Source of the DNA: Peromyscus leucopus
Taxonomy: Eukaryota > Chordata > Mammalia > Rodentia > Cricetidae
NCBI RefSeq assembly: GCF_004664715.2
Contig: NC_051065.1
Location: forward strand, 148,673,596-148,737,595
Direction of reading: 5' to 3'
Length of the DNA: 64,000 bases
In this document: positions 11,851 through 24,300 of the stretch, piece by piece
How positions within the stretch are numbered: position 1 is the first letter of the stretch
Layout of the letters: each line of letters begins with the position of its first letter
Made by a program: the position numbers and the translations under genes
The notes under the pieces: model-generated
The model's database searches: none
What the model saw: only the letters and a program-made list of their open reading frames with translations
Told to the model about the DNA's origin: nothing

Positions 11851-13790
11851 GATAGTTTGGGTTCAGGGCAGGCTGAACTCTGACCTGGTAAACACATGGA
11901 TTGCTAGTGGATAAACAAAAATCTAAAATCAACATTTTTTAGAAACGTGTGCAGAGAGTTTCTGTGTTTCAAGAGGAGCCATTACTTCCCTTATCATCAC
12001 ATATATGACCAGATGTCAAATCTAGAGCTTGAAGCCTTGTCCACTACATAATAATGGGATACCTTGGTTCCTCAATAGAACAGCACCTCAGGTCTCTATA
12101 TGCTAAGGCTCTCCATGGGGTGTCCAAGAGGAAGAGCATATAACATCCTCCAGACACTTGATGTAGATGAACACCACCCTGGGATTGTCTCGTATAAGAA
12201 ACAGCCTGCATGCATACTCTTGTTAAGAGATATAGTCAGTGTCAACTTGAGTCTTTTCAATTCTCAGGAATGATTTCCTACAATTTACTTAAGTTTAGAG
12301 ACAAAGTCAATGTCAACTTGTATCTTTTCAATTCTCAGGAATGCTTTCCTACAATTTACTTTCAAATATTCTCATGAAAACACAGACTTTATAAAGGCAG
12401 TGTGGAACTTAACGATTATACTGCCTACTTCTGTATGGTGATAATATAGGCAAGCACCATGACACCATTCCCACCCCATCTGATGGACTTTATCTGACTG
12501 TGTCTGAGTTAGGACTGTGTGTGTTCCTGGATAGGTACTGGTGGCTTTGGTGTGTGGCAGTAGCCCCTCATGGTCCCTCCATGGTGTAGGAGATCCAGGG
12601 ATATGACTCTTCCACCAGACAGATGGTCCCTCCCAGCTCTTCTGTGGACCCCACATGTCGGCCTCATCTCATTCAGCTCTGCAAACAGGGGAGAAATTAT
12701 TTTCAATAAACCCAGAGAGGAAGGCCTTGCCTTGTTGGGATTTCTTTCTTTTCTTTTCAGATATAGTGGCTGAAATCTCCATTCTTGAGATTTCTTTGGA
12801 AATCTTTTATAAGAATTGAGGATCATTTTGGTGATGAAAATAAAATCTTCATGGCGTGCAGTTCAGAATGAGGCACTCTCCCTTTGCTAGTCCTATAGCT
12901 GCTGTGCCCAGGGACCAGATGTCTGCCTTCTAATCTTAGTGACCTCAGGGTACCACCTAGAAAGATGTGTCCAAGAAAAATTTTCTTCTACCTGGGTATC
13001 TGCCAGCTGACAAGCCATTTTGAAATTTTTCATCTTCGTTTCTTTGTTGAGACAGCAGAACCTTGACCACTTTTAAGACTTCTATGGATTTTCTTTTGTA
13101 AACGTCATCATGTCCTTTAGGTATTTCCCTTAATGGGGTAGCCATATGTTCTAGAGACCAATTTCTAAAGATCCTCCATCAAGATATTTCATTTTTCTCT
13201 ACAAATTCGTATCCTTCAGATGGAATCCATATGTGTAAGCCACTGCTCTGTCAGCACAGTGACTTCGTGTGCAGTCTTCTCTGTCTCACCTTTAACTTCT
13301 TTCAGTTAATTGTTAACTGAAACAATTAATTGTTAGCAACTACTTTCAGACTCCTGTCCTCAGTACTTTTGAACACTTTGCTGAAAGTCTTTTTTCAGTT
13401 TTTCTCTACCCTGGTGAAAAGTTCCTTGGGGTCTGCTTTCAGGTTCTGTATGACCTGCACTGAGAAGGAAACTACAGAGTTAGAGTAGCCACTTTCTGGT
13501 CACAGATGGCCAGGCCATAGCAGATGGAAATCTGCACAGCTGCTTGCAGCTCTGGAGCAGCAGTGTTGACTGATGTCTGAGGTCATCACACACCAGGAAC
13601 GCTGGCCAGCAGTGGTCTGTGGTGGAGGTGGGACTGTGTCTTCACTATCAGGCTAAGGAGAAGTGCAGGGATCTGGGGCCTTGTGTGCACACCAGCACTG
13701 CCGTGCTTTGCTGGAGTCAGGTAGTTCTGCTTGCTCTGTTCACCTGGAGCTGGAATGGGTATGCAGAGCTGGCCAAGCTACTACAGATGT
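11851..13790. other. Intergenic, no gene seen
   Basis: Apparently low-copy DNA. A 40-odd-base phrase (CTTTTCAATTCTCAGGAATG and flanks) occurs twice, at about 12255 and 12325, so there is a local tandem duplication of about 70 bp. No coding exon was recognised. Confidence 0.4.
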
Positions 13791-13791
13791 G

Positions 13792-13793
<2 letters not shown>

Positions 13794-13823
<30 letters not shown>
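13794..13823. repeat. Poly(A) run
   Basis: About 30 consecutive A residues, probably the tail of a degenerate retroposon ending in GCCAAGCTACTACAGATG. Confidence 0.8.
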
Positions 13824-13824
<1 letters not shown>

Positions 13825-13867
13825 ACAGCCAGGAAGGCGTATGCCACCACCTGAACACTGTGCAACC

Positions 13868-14245
13868 GTGACATTTTCTATTGCTGTTCTTATTCAACAC
13901 AATACTAGAAATTTAATGCAGAACAATTAGACAATAAAAAAGAATTGAAGAAGTAAAATGATCCCTGTTTGTAGATGCAATGCTTATGCACATATAAAAG
14001 TCATAGAACTCTACTGAGTCTATTAGAACTGATAGATCTCTTAAATAAGTAGCTTTTCAACATACTCCAAGCTCACTGAAAAAGAAATAGAAAGTCAGTC
14101 ACATTCATAATAGCTACAATTAATTCCTAGGAATAAGTACTGCCAAGAACATAAAAGTCTCCTGCAATGAGAACTATGTGACACTGAAGAAAGAAACTGA
14201 AGAAGATACTAGCGGCGGAAAGGCTTCCCATGTTCATGGATTGGG
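13868..14245 (+). mobile_element. L1 ORF2 fragment
   Basis: Conceptual matches to mid-ORF2 of L1 include TTCAACACAATACTAGAAAT, ATGATCCCTGTTTGTAGATG and the TTCATGGATTGGGA block. Truncated and full of stops. Confidence 0.75.
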
Positions 14246-14624
14246 AGTGATAAGAGTTTTAAAGCTGCTATGGAGGGAGACTAATTTTTCTTTGGGAGCC
14301 ACTGGCGAGTTACTATGCTCCAGTAGATAACCCCACACCCATGCTCGTACAGGCGACATTAATTAAATTAAATGGATCATTAAAAATAGCTGAGAGACAT
14401 GGAAGTAGGAGGATATTTGTTGAGAAGGGGAAAGGGTCTAGGAATGAATGGGAGAGGATAAGAGAGGGTTACAGCGTGTAGCAATCTTTCTCAAATGTGT
14501 TCAAGCTTTCCTTTGTGAGACCACCAGGTCCCAGTAACAATATGTAGACTTATTATTCATTATGGAAACTTGGCCTTTAGCTTAGACTTGTTTCCAAGTA
14601 GCTCTTATAACTTAATTAACCCAT

Positions 14625-14858
14625 ATTTTTTTATTTTATAATTTGATTTAATTTTACATATCAGCCACAGATTCCCCTGTCCTCCCTCCCCCCCCCTCCC
14701 CTCTCCCCAGCCCACCCCCCATTCCCATTTCCTCCAGGGCAAGGACTCCCCTGGGGATTCAGCTCAACCTGGTAGATTCAGTCCAGGCAGGTCCAGTCCC
14801 CTCCTCCCAGGCTGAGCAAAGTGTCCCTACATAGGCCCCAGGTTCTGCCACATGGCTC
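14625..14858 (-). mobile_element. L1 3' UTR fragment
   Basis: The T-rich start (reverse of an A-rich L1 tail), the C-rich tract and the CTCCAGGGCAAGGACTCCCC...GGTAGATTCAGTCCAGGCAG segment repeat almost exactly at 16855-17050, so both are reverse L1 3' UTRs of one subfamily. Confidence 0.75.
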
Positions 14859-15036
14859 AGTTACCTCTCCACAGTACAACATGTCTGACTTGACCTGTAT
14901 CTGCTGGCAAAATCCACACACCTAGATTCCCCCTCCTCTTCCTCTTTCTATTGGCCATTCAGCTCTTTATTAAACCAATCAGAAGGTGCCTGTGCAAAGA
15001 CACATCTTCATAGTGTACAAAACAATGATCCCACAA
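14859..15036 (-). mobile_element. Partial solo LTR (ERV, minus)
   Basis: Read on the minus strand it starts TGTTGTGGGATCATTG and has CTGATTGGTTTAATAAAGAG then GGCCAATAG, the layout of the LTR family seen at 27934 and 50590. It is inserted at the end of an L1 3' UTR fragment. Confidence 0.6.
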
Positions 15037-15164
15037 CAATGGGGGGGGGGCTCTGATATGGTTAAAACATTATGTACACATATGATAGTATGTACACATA
15101 TTAAAAAATCCACACTACCCAATAGTATTACAGATCATGATCTACATTGAAATACCATTGATAT

Positions 15165-16075
15165 ATATATTAAAGACATTCTTCACAGAACTAGAAAGAA
15201 TAACCAAGCCCTAAATCTCATGCAAAAGCACAAAGACCTTAAATGAAAATATATTTTGAGGAAAACCAGTAAATTTAGAGGCATTATAATGCTGACTTCA
15301 GGAAAATACAGAACATTGAAACAAAACCAGAATAATAAAAATGAACCCATGGACCAATGGAACTGAAGACCCAGACATAATGCCAACAGCTTTCAACAAA
15401 CTTAATTTAATAAAGTTTTCAAAAGTATACTTTGCCTTAAGGACAGTCTCTTCAATGAATGAATGCGGGGAGGAAAGCTGGATATCCACATGCAGAACAC
15501 TGAAGTAATTTCTCCCACCCTGCAAAGAAATCAAACAAAATGCACCAAAGATTTGAATGTAGGACCTGAAACTTTGAATCTGCTGGAGGGAATCATTGAA
15601 GAGAACACTTCAAGGCAAAGAGTTCCTGCACCCCAGAAGCAGAGGAAACAAAAGCAAAGGATGAATGGGAGAACATCAGACTGAAGAACTGCACAGGAAG
15701 GAGGCAGGCAGCAGGGTGGAGACCGCCTAAGGTGGGAGAAAGTCTTTGCCAGTTGTCCATTCAAGATAAGAGGAGCATCCTGAGTGTACAGAGGAATGGA
15801 CAGCAGCAACAATAAACCATCAAAAAATGAAGAAATGACCTGAATAGATAACTTCTTAAAAGAACAAATACAAATGGCCAAAAGTAAGTAAAAATAGGTT
15901 CAATAACTCTTAGCCACCTTGGAATTGCAAAGAAAAACTATGATGATATTCAATTTCACTCTAAATATAATGACAATACAAAATAAACGCCCCCCAAACA
16001 ATGAACACAAGCTAGTGAGGATGTGGAGAAGTGGGAGAATTCATACCTGAATGGAATGAGGTCATCATACCAGAC
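15165..16075 (+). mobile_element. L1 ORF2 fragment
   Basis: Recognisable L1 ORF2 text includes ACCCATGGACCAATGGAACT, GCTGGATATCCACATGCAGA and the GAATGGGAGAACATC block. Frames are broken throughout. Confidence 0.75.
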
Positions 16076-16130
16076 CACTTCACATCCATGTCTATTATAT
16101 CGTTGGTTTTTTTAAATTTTTATTTATTTA

Positions 16131-16287
16131 TTTTTTTGGTTTTTCGAGACAGGGTTTCTCTGTGCAGCTTTGTGCCATTCCTGGAACTCACTTGGTAGCC
16201 CAGGCTGGCCTCGAACTCACAGAGATCCGCCTGGCTCTGCCTCCCGAGTGCTGGGATTAAAGGCATGCACCACCACAGCACGGCTGT
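16131..16287 (-). repeat. B1 SINE
   Basis: A good reverse B1 copy: GAGACAGGGTTTCTCTGTG, CAGGCTGGCCTCGAACTCAC, CCGAGTGCTGGGATTAAAGG. The expected T-rich flank precedes it. Confidence 0.95.
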
Positions 16288-16313
16288 TTTTTTATTTTAT
16301 TTTATTTTATTAT

Positions 16314-16334
16314 GCACACACACACACACACACA

Positions 16335-16362
<28 letters not shown>
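16314..16362. repeat. (CA)n microsatellite
   Basis: About 24 CA units with one interruption. Confidence 0.95.
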
Positions 16363-16365
<3 letters not shown>

Positions 16366-16849
16366 TCCCAGGGCTGTTCAACCATGAAACCCTGTGACTT
16401 GCAGGAAACCTGGTAAAACTGAAGGTCATGATGGAAAGTGCAATCAGTCAGATGCAGAAACACAACTGTGATGTGGTTCTTTACATGTGTGGAAGACAAA
16501 GAATTCATGGGGTGCTGGAAATGGAAAAGGGACTCTAGTAGCCCTAAAAAGAAGCTTGCAGAGGAATTAGAGAAGGAAGGAAAGAGGGTAGAAACAGATC
16601 GGGTGGGTAGGATCCTACTAATTTGTACAATTATCATGCATTACCAATTACAATTAGAGACCACAGAAAGCGGTTGACCTGTAATGTGGACATCTGCATA
16701 AGTATACACTGTAATGCTTGTACAAGGATGAAATCAAAGCCTGTCAATGGTGCAGTTCTCATTATATGTCCCCATCTCTAAGTGACACATGATTATTTTA
16801 CTTCGATTTTTGTTTATACTTATAAATGAATTTGTTTATTTCTTGAGCT
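16363..16849. other. Intergenic, no gene seen
   Basis: No supported gene; short open frames only. Confidence 0.4.
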
Positions 16850-18565
16850 TTCTTTTTTTATTTTATAATTTAATTTAATTTTATATATCAGCGATGGATT
16901 CCCTTGTTCCCCCCTTCCCCCCAGCCCGCCCCCCATTCCCATCTCCTCCAGGGCAAAGACTCCCCTGGGGATTGAGTTCATCCTGGTAGATTCAGTCCAG
17001 GCAGGTCCAGTCCCCTCCTCCCAGGCTGAGCCAAGAGTCCCTGTATAAGCCCCAGGTTCCAAACAGCCAGCTCATGCACGGAGGACAGGTCCCAGTCCCA
17101 CTGCCTGGATGCCTCCCAAAAAGATCAAGCTAATCAACTGTCTCACTTATTCAGAGGGCCTATTCCAGTTAGGGGCTCCTCAGCTATTGGGTTCATAGTT
17201 CATGTGTTTCCATTCATTTGGCTATGTGTCCCTGTGCTTTTTCCAATCTTGGTCTCAACATTTCTTGCTCATACAAACTCTCCTCTTTCTCACCAATTGG
17301 ACTCCTGGAGCTCCACTTGGGGCCTGGCCATGGATCTCTGCATCCGGTTCCCTCAGTCATTGGATGAGGTTTCTAGCATGACAGTTAGGGTGTTTGGCCA
17401 TCCTATCACCAGAGTAGGTCAGTTCCGGCTGTCCCTCGACCATTGACAGCAGTCTATTGTGGAGGTATCTTTGTGGATTTCTGTGGACCTCTATGGCACT
17501 TTGCTTCTTCCTATTCTCATGTGGTCTTCATTTATCATGGTCTCTTATTCCTTGTTCTCCCTCTCTGTTCTTGATCCAGCTGGGATCTCCCGCTCCCCTA
17601 AGCTCTCTTTCCCTCGACCCTTGCCCTTCATTTCCCCACTCACATCCAGGTTGTTCATGTAGATCTCATCCATTTCTCTGTCATTGGGAGATCCCTGTGT
17701 TTTTTGGGGGGTCCTGTTTTCTAGGTAGCCTCCCTGGAGTTGTGAGTAGCAGTCTAGTCATCTTTGTTTTGCCTCTAGTATCCTCCTATGAGTGAGTACA
17801 TACCATGTTTGTCTTTCTGAGTCTGGGTTACCTCACTCAGGATGATTTTTTCTAGATCCATCCATTTGCCTGCAAACCTCATGATGTCATTGTTTTTCTC
17901 TGCTGAGTAGTATTCCATTGTGTATATGTACCACATTTTATTTATCCATTCTTCAGTTGAAGGGCATTTACGTTGTTTCCAGGTTCTGGCTATTACAAAC
18001 AATGCTGATATGAGTATAGCTGAGCAAGTGCCCTTGTGGTATGATTGAGCATTTCTTGGGTATATGCCCAAGAGTGGTATAGCTGGGTCTTGGGGGAGAC
18101 TGATTCCCAATTTTCTAAGAAAGCACCATATTGACTTCCAAAGTGGTTGTACAAGCTTGCATTCCCACCAACAGTGGAGGAGAGTTCCCCTAGCTCATCC
18201 TCTCCAGCATAAGCTGTCTTCAGTGTTTTTGATCTTAGCCATTCTGACAAGTATAAAGTGGGTATCTCAGAGTCGTTTTGATTTGCATTTCCCTGATGAT
18301 TAGGGATGTTGAGCAATTCCTTAAATGTCTTTCAGCCATTTGAGGTTCCTCTGTTGAAAATTCTCTATTTAGTTCTATAGCCCATTTCCTAATTGGACTG
18401 TTGGTCATTTTGATGTCTCATTTCTTGAGTTCCTTATATATTCTGGATATCAGCACTCTGACAGAGGTGGGGTTGGTGAAGAACTTTTCCCATTCTGTAG
18501 GCTGTCATTTTGCCTTGTTGACCGTATCCTTTGCTCTACAAAAGCCTCTTGTCCCTTTTTGGAGA
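16850..18565 (-). mobile_element. L1 3' part (ORF2 tail and long 3' UTR)
   Basis: Read on the minus strand, 18300-17775 encodes the L1 ORF2 C-terminus: [40 protein letters not shown] and ILSEVTQTQKDKHGMYSLI. A rodent L1 3' UTR ends in an A-rich tail at about 16850. It is 5' truncated near 18565. ORF2 is broken by a frame change near 18060, so it cannot move itself. Confidence 0.9.
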
Positions 18566-18621
18566 GCAGCTGAGACATAGTGTGGTCAGCACCGTATGGG
18601 GTTCACTAATGGAGTCTTTGG

Positions 18622-18690
18622 GAGAGGGACTGGCAATATAGCTCAGTGATAGCATGGGGAGGTCATGGGTTCAATACTCATCCTACAAAA
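18622..18690 (+). repeat. ID-like SINE fragment
   Basis: GGACTGGCAATATAGCTCAGTGATAGCATGGG followed by GGTCATGGGTTCAATACTCATCC looks like a tRNA-derived (ID/BC1-type) A box and B box, followed by an A-rich tail. Confidence 0.6.
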
Positions 18691-18879
18691 CAAAACAAAA
18701 GCCTCCAACCAAAGGACCAAACCACAACCCATAAATAAAAACAACCAACCAACCAACCAAATCTGTTACAAAATGGTTAATATCTGTAAACCTATCTGTA
18801 GGCATGCATTGCCTAGTTCCTTGGAAGCTCATAAGGATATTTTTCTGTGCTCATAATTATTAAAATGGCCCTCTTTCAT

Positions 18880-19006
18880 TTTGTTTTGTCACTTTGCAAT
18901 GAGTCTAGCTATATTCCCCAGGCTGGTCTCTTGGCCTCAAGATACTCTCCTACCTCAGCCTCCCACCTAAGTGGGAGTATAATACTGTGCCACTATGCCT
19001 GGCTGC
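18880..19006 (-). repeat. Old B1/PB1-type SINE
   Basis: A diverged reverse 7SL-derived SINE: CCCCAGGCTGGTCTCTTGG, CTCAGCCTCCCACCTAAGTG, TGTGCCACTATGCCTGGCT. Confidence 0.6.
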
Positions 19007-19281
19007 CTTATAATTCTTTTATGTGGCTGGATTGAGTGCATTTTATGTCTTTACCAATCTCTTTGTCTCTCAGTATAGGCTTAGATCTTTTCCTCTTTTG
19101 CCTGTACAAAGAGGTTTGTTAGGACTCAATTTTCCAAGATGTAGTTTTGTATATTTTTAGTGCTTGTAAACATTGCTAAGTTGTTCCCTGTAAATCAAGC
19201 TCATACCAGCAATGAATGAGAATTCGTTTTCTGTCCACCCTCTTACACACAGTTTAAAATATTTTATTTTATTTTTAAACA

Positions 19282-19283
<2 letters not shown>

Positions 19284-19345
<62 letters not shown>
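19284..19345. repeat. (CA)n microsatellite
   Basis: About 31 uninterrupted CA units. Confidence 0.98.
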
Positions 19346-19346
<1 letters not shown>

Positions 19347-19364
19347 TTATGTTTCAAAAAACTT

Positions 19365-20035
19365 GCCCTGGAATACCACTCCACTGCTGGTGGGAGTGCA
19401 AACTTGTACAGCCACTTTGGAAATCAGTATGGTGGCTTCTCAGAAAATTGGGAATCAATCTACCTCAAGACCCAGTGATACCACTCTTGGACATATACCC
19501 AAAGGATGCTCAACCATACCACAAGGACTCTTGCTCAACTGTGTTCATAGAAGCATTATTCCTAATAGCCAGAACCTGGAAACAACCTAGATGCCCTTCA
19601 ACCAAGGAATGGATAAAGAAAATGTGGTACATATACACAATGGAATATTAGTCAGCTGTAAAAAAAATAACGACATCATGAAATTTGCAGAAAAATGGAT
19701 GGAACTAGAAAAAAATCATCCTGAGGGAGCTAACCCTGACCCAGAAACACAAACACAGTATGTATTCACTCATAAGTGGATAGTAGATGTAAAGCAAAAC
19801 TTAACCAGACTAGAACCCACAGCCCTAGAGAAATTAGTTACCTAGTAACTAGGTAACTAGTTACTAGGACCTTAAGAGGGACACCCATGGATCGCCCTGG
19901 GAAAGGGAAATACATGAGATTTCCTGGGTAAACTGGGGGTGGGAGGTGAAGAGGGGAGGAAGTAGGGATGGTAATATGAGGGATCAGATTGGCTGAGTAG
20001 TGAAAGAGATGGAGAGGGATGTAGCTAGAGTTTTC
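19365..20035 (+). mobile_element. L1 3' end, part 1
   Basis: The L1 ORF2 tail is recognisable in translation ([31 protein letters not shown]) and is broken by frame changes. Its 3' UTR is cut at about 20035 by an LTR-like insert and resumes at about 20420. Confidence 0.85.
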
Positions 20036-20418
20036 CTGCCTTGCCAACAGTCAGGACAAATCATTGTCACCAGCCAGTCCCACAGCTGCTCAGACCCAAC
20101 CAAGTAAACACAGAGATTTATATTGCATACAAACTGTATGGCCATGGCAGGCTTCTTGCTAACTGTTCTTATATCTTAAATTAATCCATTTCCATAAATC
20201 TATACCTTGCCACATGCCTGGTGGCTTACCGGCGTCTTCACATGCCTCTGGTCATGGCAGCGGCTGGCAATGTCTCCTCTGCCTCAGTCTTCTGCTTCCC
20301 AGAATTCTCCTCTCTCCTTGTCCCACCTACTTCCTGCCTGGCCACTGGCCAATCAGTGTTTTATTTATTGACCAATCAGAGCAATTTGACATACAGACCA
20401 TCCCACAGCAGAGGGAGA
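20036..20418 (-). mobile_element. LTR-like insert inside L1
   Basis: This is a block of rodent repeat text (CACAGCTGCTCAGACCCAACCA, GCAGGCTTCTTGCTAACTG, the GGCCACTGGCCAATCAGTG block, GACATACAGACCATCCCAC) that I recognise as a common rodent LTR-type element. It splits the L1 3' UTR. Family name and orientation are not certain. Confidence 0.5.
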
Positions 20419-20545
20419 GCAGCAAAAGAGATATCTTGACAGAGGGGCCATTATGGGGTCGGAAGAAACCTGGTGTGACGAAAATCCCTAGAATCCACGA
20501 GGATGACTCAAGCTAAGATTTCTGGCAATAGTGGAGAGGGTGCCT
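20419..20545 (+). mobile_element. L1 3' end, part 2
   Basis: Continues the L1 3' UTR interrupted at 20035 (TCCACGAGGATGACTCAAGC, TTTCTGGCAATAGTGGAGAG). Confidence 0.65.
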
Positions 20546-20559
20546 GACCAGACTAATGA

Positions 20560-22070
20560 AATTCTCACCAACAGTGCAGAGTCCCCTTTCCCCCACATCC
20601 TCTCCAGCATCCATTGCAGTTATTTTTCCACAGTAGTCATTAAGCCTGGGAGAGATAACATTCCAGGTTACTTTTTAATTTCCATTTCTTTAATGTGTGA
20701 ACATGGTGAACATTTTTTTCACATAATCTAAAAAGTGCTCTATTAATTTTTCTGTTTATTAATGGGATTGCTTGGTACTTTGCTGTTAATTATGATCTGT
20801 GCGCTGTCACAGATTCAATGGTTGTGAGCCTTCAATGTTTGGAAGTCCTAATTCCCACCATGGTGGTATCGAGCGATGGAGGCCTGTAGGCAATTATTAG
20901 ATCAAGAGGGAAGAGCTTTCACCGCATAATCAGTGTCCTTTTAGGAAAAGCCCAGGGACCTAATTTGAAAACTATGCCTGCATTTCGGCAGATCAACTAG
21001 TCACCGAAAGTCATGGAGTGGGAAGGAGCATTTCCTGAAGCTACAGGGCCTGATTCCTGTCCAGCCATACCATGGGCTGGACCATTGTTCCAGTGTGGAA
21101 TTTAGTCCCTCTGTCCACATGAGTCTGCCCTGCAGTTTTGGTAGGTTAAAGAGAACCAAATATTACACTAGATACGTTATTGCTGTATTTTTATCATTTT
21201 ACCGTTCCACACTTATTTTCCTTTCCTTGTCTCTCTTCCTTTTGGCCATTTTATTTTATTCATTCTTTGAGAATTTCATATATTTACACAATATATTTTG
21301 ATCATATCATCCACCTCATGTTCCTCTCCCAACTTCATCTTCTTCTTCTCCTCTTCCTCTTGATTTTCCTCTTTTATAGTCCACTGAGTCCAGTTAGAGC
21401 TGTCTGTCTGCATGTAGGCGTAGGACCGTCCACTGGAGCATGTTGTCCATTCCTTACTCTCTTGTATGGTGTTAATAAAAGAGCAGTACCTGTATTTTAT
21501 CCTTTGCTGCCACCCTGTGGTAATCTGGTAATCTTTCATTACTGTACTGGGGGAAAAAGGATTCGGCTACTGTGACCAGAACAAGAGCAAACAGGGAACA
21601 CACACTAAACTAGAACAAGGTGCAAAGAACCTGAGCCATGCATCCAGCATTGCTCATGTATGTCTCATAATAGCATTCATTCTTTAAAATCCCAATTGAG
21701 TGAACATAGCCTAATTTGAATAGTCTTCTATTCCTAATTCCACCTCAAAGTAAGATACAAAATGACTCTGGAAATACATTGTTAACCCTGTCTCTTTACT
21801 GAAGTGAATTACAGAAAAAAAAATTGCACAGGCAGCTGGCTCTAATCTCCAGAGACATTCCCGTTGTTAAAATCTCTCGGGAGAATTTCATTTTGTTCTA
21901 GAACTACTTGTATTGTCCCAAACAATTTTGGATTTCCCTAAAATTAAATAAAAATGTTTTAAGAAGTAGAAGCTTACTTGAGACAGACCTGTTGTGACCT
22001 TCCCACCACAGCTCCAGCCACCATTGTTGTTATCCTACACCATATCTGGTTACACAACCACTGATTTTTG
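20560..22070. other. Intergenic repeat debris, no gene seen
   Basis: Probable L1 ORF2 debris lies at 20560-20760. An L1/Lx-type segment lies at about 21245-21475 (TTTGAGAATTTCATATATTT, CCACTGAGTCCAGTTAGAGC) and matches the style of 3205-4190. No gene. Confidence 0.45.
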
Positions 22071-22074
22071 TTGT

Positions 22075-22232
22075 TGGGTTTGGTTTGTTTGTTTGTTTGA
22101 GACAGGGTTTCTCTGTGTAGCCTTAGCTGTTCTGGATCTCACCCTTTAGACCAGTTTGGTCTCAAACACAGAGATCCACCTGCTTCTGCCTCCTGAGAGC
22201 TGGGACTTAAAGCATGGGCCACCATGAGTCTC
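22075..22232 (-). repeat. B1 SINE
   Basis: Reverse B1: GAGACAGGGTTTCTCTGTG, CAAACACAGAGATCCACCTG, CTGAGAGCTGGGACTTAAAG. Diverged. Confidence 0.85.
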
Positions 22233-22844
22233 ATAACCATTGTTTTTAAATGATCCCACCAGCTTCTACAATAAAATAACACTCTTGATACATTATTCTC
22301 AACTCATATCTCCAACTCATAGTGGCATAAATAAACACTGCCATCGTGTTTTCGTTAAGACAGACTTGTTACTGTACCAGTTGTCTGCCACAATCAACTT
22401 AGAGAGGGAACTCTTCATTCTGACTCATCGATTGTCCTGCTCTTTCAGGTCCTGTGGTGAGAGAGCACAGAGGTCACGGTGCATAACAAACCACAGCAAA
22501 GCTAAGTAAAGTACTACCTCATGGGTATGGAAGAAAAAGGAAGCCAGTGAGTAGGAGCCTGGTCCCACCAGCCCTTATGAGGACACCATCAAGTTCTTAA
22601 GATTCCCATCACCTCCCATAGGGCCACATTAGGAACTGAGGCCTTGAGAGCACAGGCCCTCAGCCTGAGGTGCATTTGGGAAGTTTGGGGACTTTTAGAA
22701 GGGGTTGACCAATGGGAGCAAGAAAGGTCGCTGAGGGGATTATGTCCTTTTCTTTCTCTCCTTTGAATGCCACCCCTGAAGGGAGTGGCTTTCCCCTGTG
22801 ACATGCTCCCTTGTCACAGACTTCAGAACAACAGGTTAAATGTG

Positions 22845-23140
22845 GTGGTTTGAAAGAAAATGGCCCCCAAATGGAGTGGCACCATAGGAAATGTGGCCTT
22901 GTTGGAGAAAGTGTGTCACTGTGAGGGTGGGCTTTGAGGTCTCTTTTTTCAAGCTTCCCTCAGTGTGACAGTCAGTGAACTCCTGTTGCCTACAAGATGT
23001 AGCACTCTCAGCTCCAGCACCACATCTGCCTGTCAGGATGATAATGGACCCTACAGGTCCTTTGCGTATCCATCACAGCTTCCTCTGTGCTGTTTTATGG
23101 GATTCCTGAGTGTGTGAACAAGGGGTCTCTGTGTCTATAG
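22845..23140 (+). repeat. Rodent interspersed repeat (URR1-like)
   Basis: It begins TGTGGTGGTTTGAAAGAAAATGG and continues with GGCCTTGTTGGAGAAAGTGTG and GGTGGGCTTTGAGGTCTC, the same family as 9203-9560. Family name from memory. Confidence 0.5.
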
Positions 23141-23302
23141 CTGTTTCTTATGCTTCTCCTTGGCCCACTTCCTTCTGTTTGTTTTCTTATTCCGATGTGT
23201 TGATTTTGCTTTATCACCATGTCATATTATATTATATATTACAGTTATCCTTACAAGCCTGCTTGTTTTCCCTCCCTCTCCCTCTTCCTCTCCCTCTCTT
23301 CC

Positions 23303-23305
<3 letters not shown>

Positions 23306-23382
<77 letters not shown>
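23306..23382. repeat. (CT)n microsatellite
   Basis: About 38 CT units with few interruptions, directly upstream of a B1. Confidence 0.97.
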
Positions 23383-23518
23383 CAGGGTTTCTCTGGGTAA
23401 CCCTGGTTGTCCTAAAACTAGCTCTATAGACCAGGCTGGCCTGGAACTCAAAGAGATCTGCTTCCCTCTGTCTCCTGAGTGCTGGGATTAAAAGCGTGCA
23501 CCATCACTGCCTGGCTGT
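23383..23518 (-). repeat. B1 SINE
   Basis: Reverse B1: CCAGGGTTTCTCTGGGTAAC, GACCAGGCTGGCCTGGAACT, TGAGTGCTGGGATTAAAAGC. Confidence 0.93.
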
Positions 23519-23571
23519 TGTATGTTTTCTAATGAGAGACAGAAATGAGGTGGATCCAGATGGGGGAGGAG

Positions 23572-23573
<2 letters not shown>

Positions 23574-23626
<53 letters not shown>
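23574..23626. repeat. (GT)n microsatellite
   Basis: About 26 uninterrupted TG units. Confidence 0.97.
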
Positions 23627-23628
<2 letters not shown>

Positions 23629-23785
23629 GGGAGAAGTAGAGAGAGGGCAAACACTAATCAGTATGTATTACATGAGGCAAAAAAGTTTTATATTTTCAAT
23701 AAAAAAGAAAAAATTTATGAAAAAAGAGAAGAAAATTCTGGTCAAATATTCCACCATTGAGCTGTATAATCCCTGCCTTTTGATG

Positions 23786-23935
23786 TTTTGAGACAGAGTC
23801 TGGTTATGAAGCCCAGACTCACCTGGAATTGCTAGGTAGCCTCTGTTGCTCTCAAATGTTCAATCCTCCTGCCTCATCCTCCAGAAATGCTTTGATGAAG
23901 ACTTGAATCACCACTTCTTGCTTGGTTAATAGTCT
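23786..23935 (-). repeat. B1-type SINE (diverged)
   Basis: TTTTGAGACAGAGTCTGG, GAAGCCCAGACTCACCTGGA and CAATCCTCCTGCCTCATCCT are in reverse B1 order. Confidence 0.7.
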
Positions 23936-24188
23936 TGGGTCACTAACATACCCATTGAGATTTTTCTTATGGAGGAAAGGTTGCCGTGTGTTACTCTTCA
24001 TGCTCTGAGGTCTGTACTATTGAGCAGTTGTAAAGGGTTCCCCATTTTCACAACCCACGTTCTTCTGTTTGAATGACATTTCTGTTCGTTGCAAATGTGG
24101 GGTGCAGAGCAAGGCACTAAGTGAGCATGAGGCAAATTTGGATTAAGTGAAGAAAGCATCAAAGACAGAGACTCTCTAGAAGTATGCA

Positions 24189-24194
24189 TTTATT
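24189..24194 (-). terminator. Polyadenylation signal of gene B
   Basis: AATAAA on the minus strand, about 107 bp past the gene B stop codon. Cleavage is expected near 24170. No better signal lies between the stop and here. Confidence 0.65.
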
Positions 24195-24300
24195 TACTAT
24201 GCTTGTTCAGTATTTGTATTGCAGAGGCAAACACAAATTACCACCCTGAAGGTTCCTGGATTCGGGGATTCCAGCAATGTCTTGTCCTCAGATATGAGTT

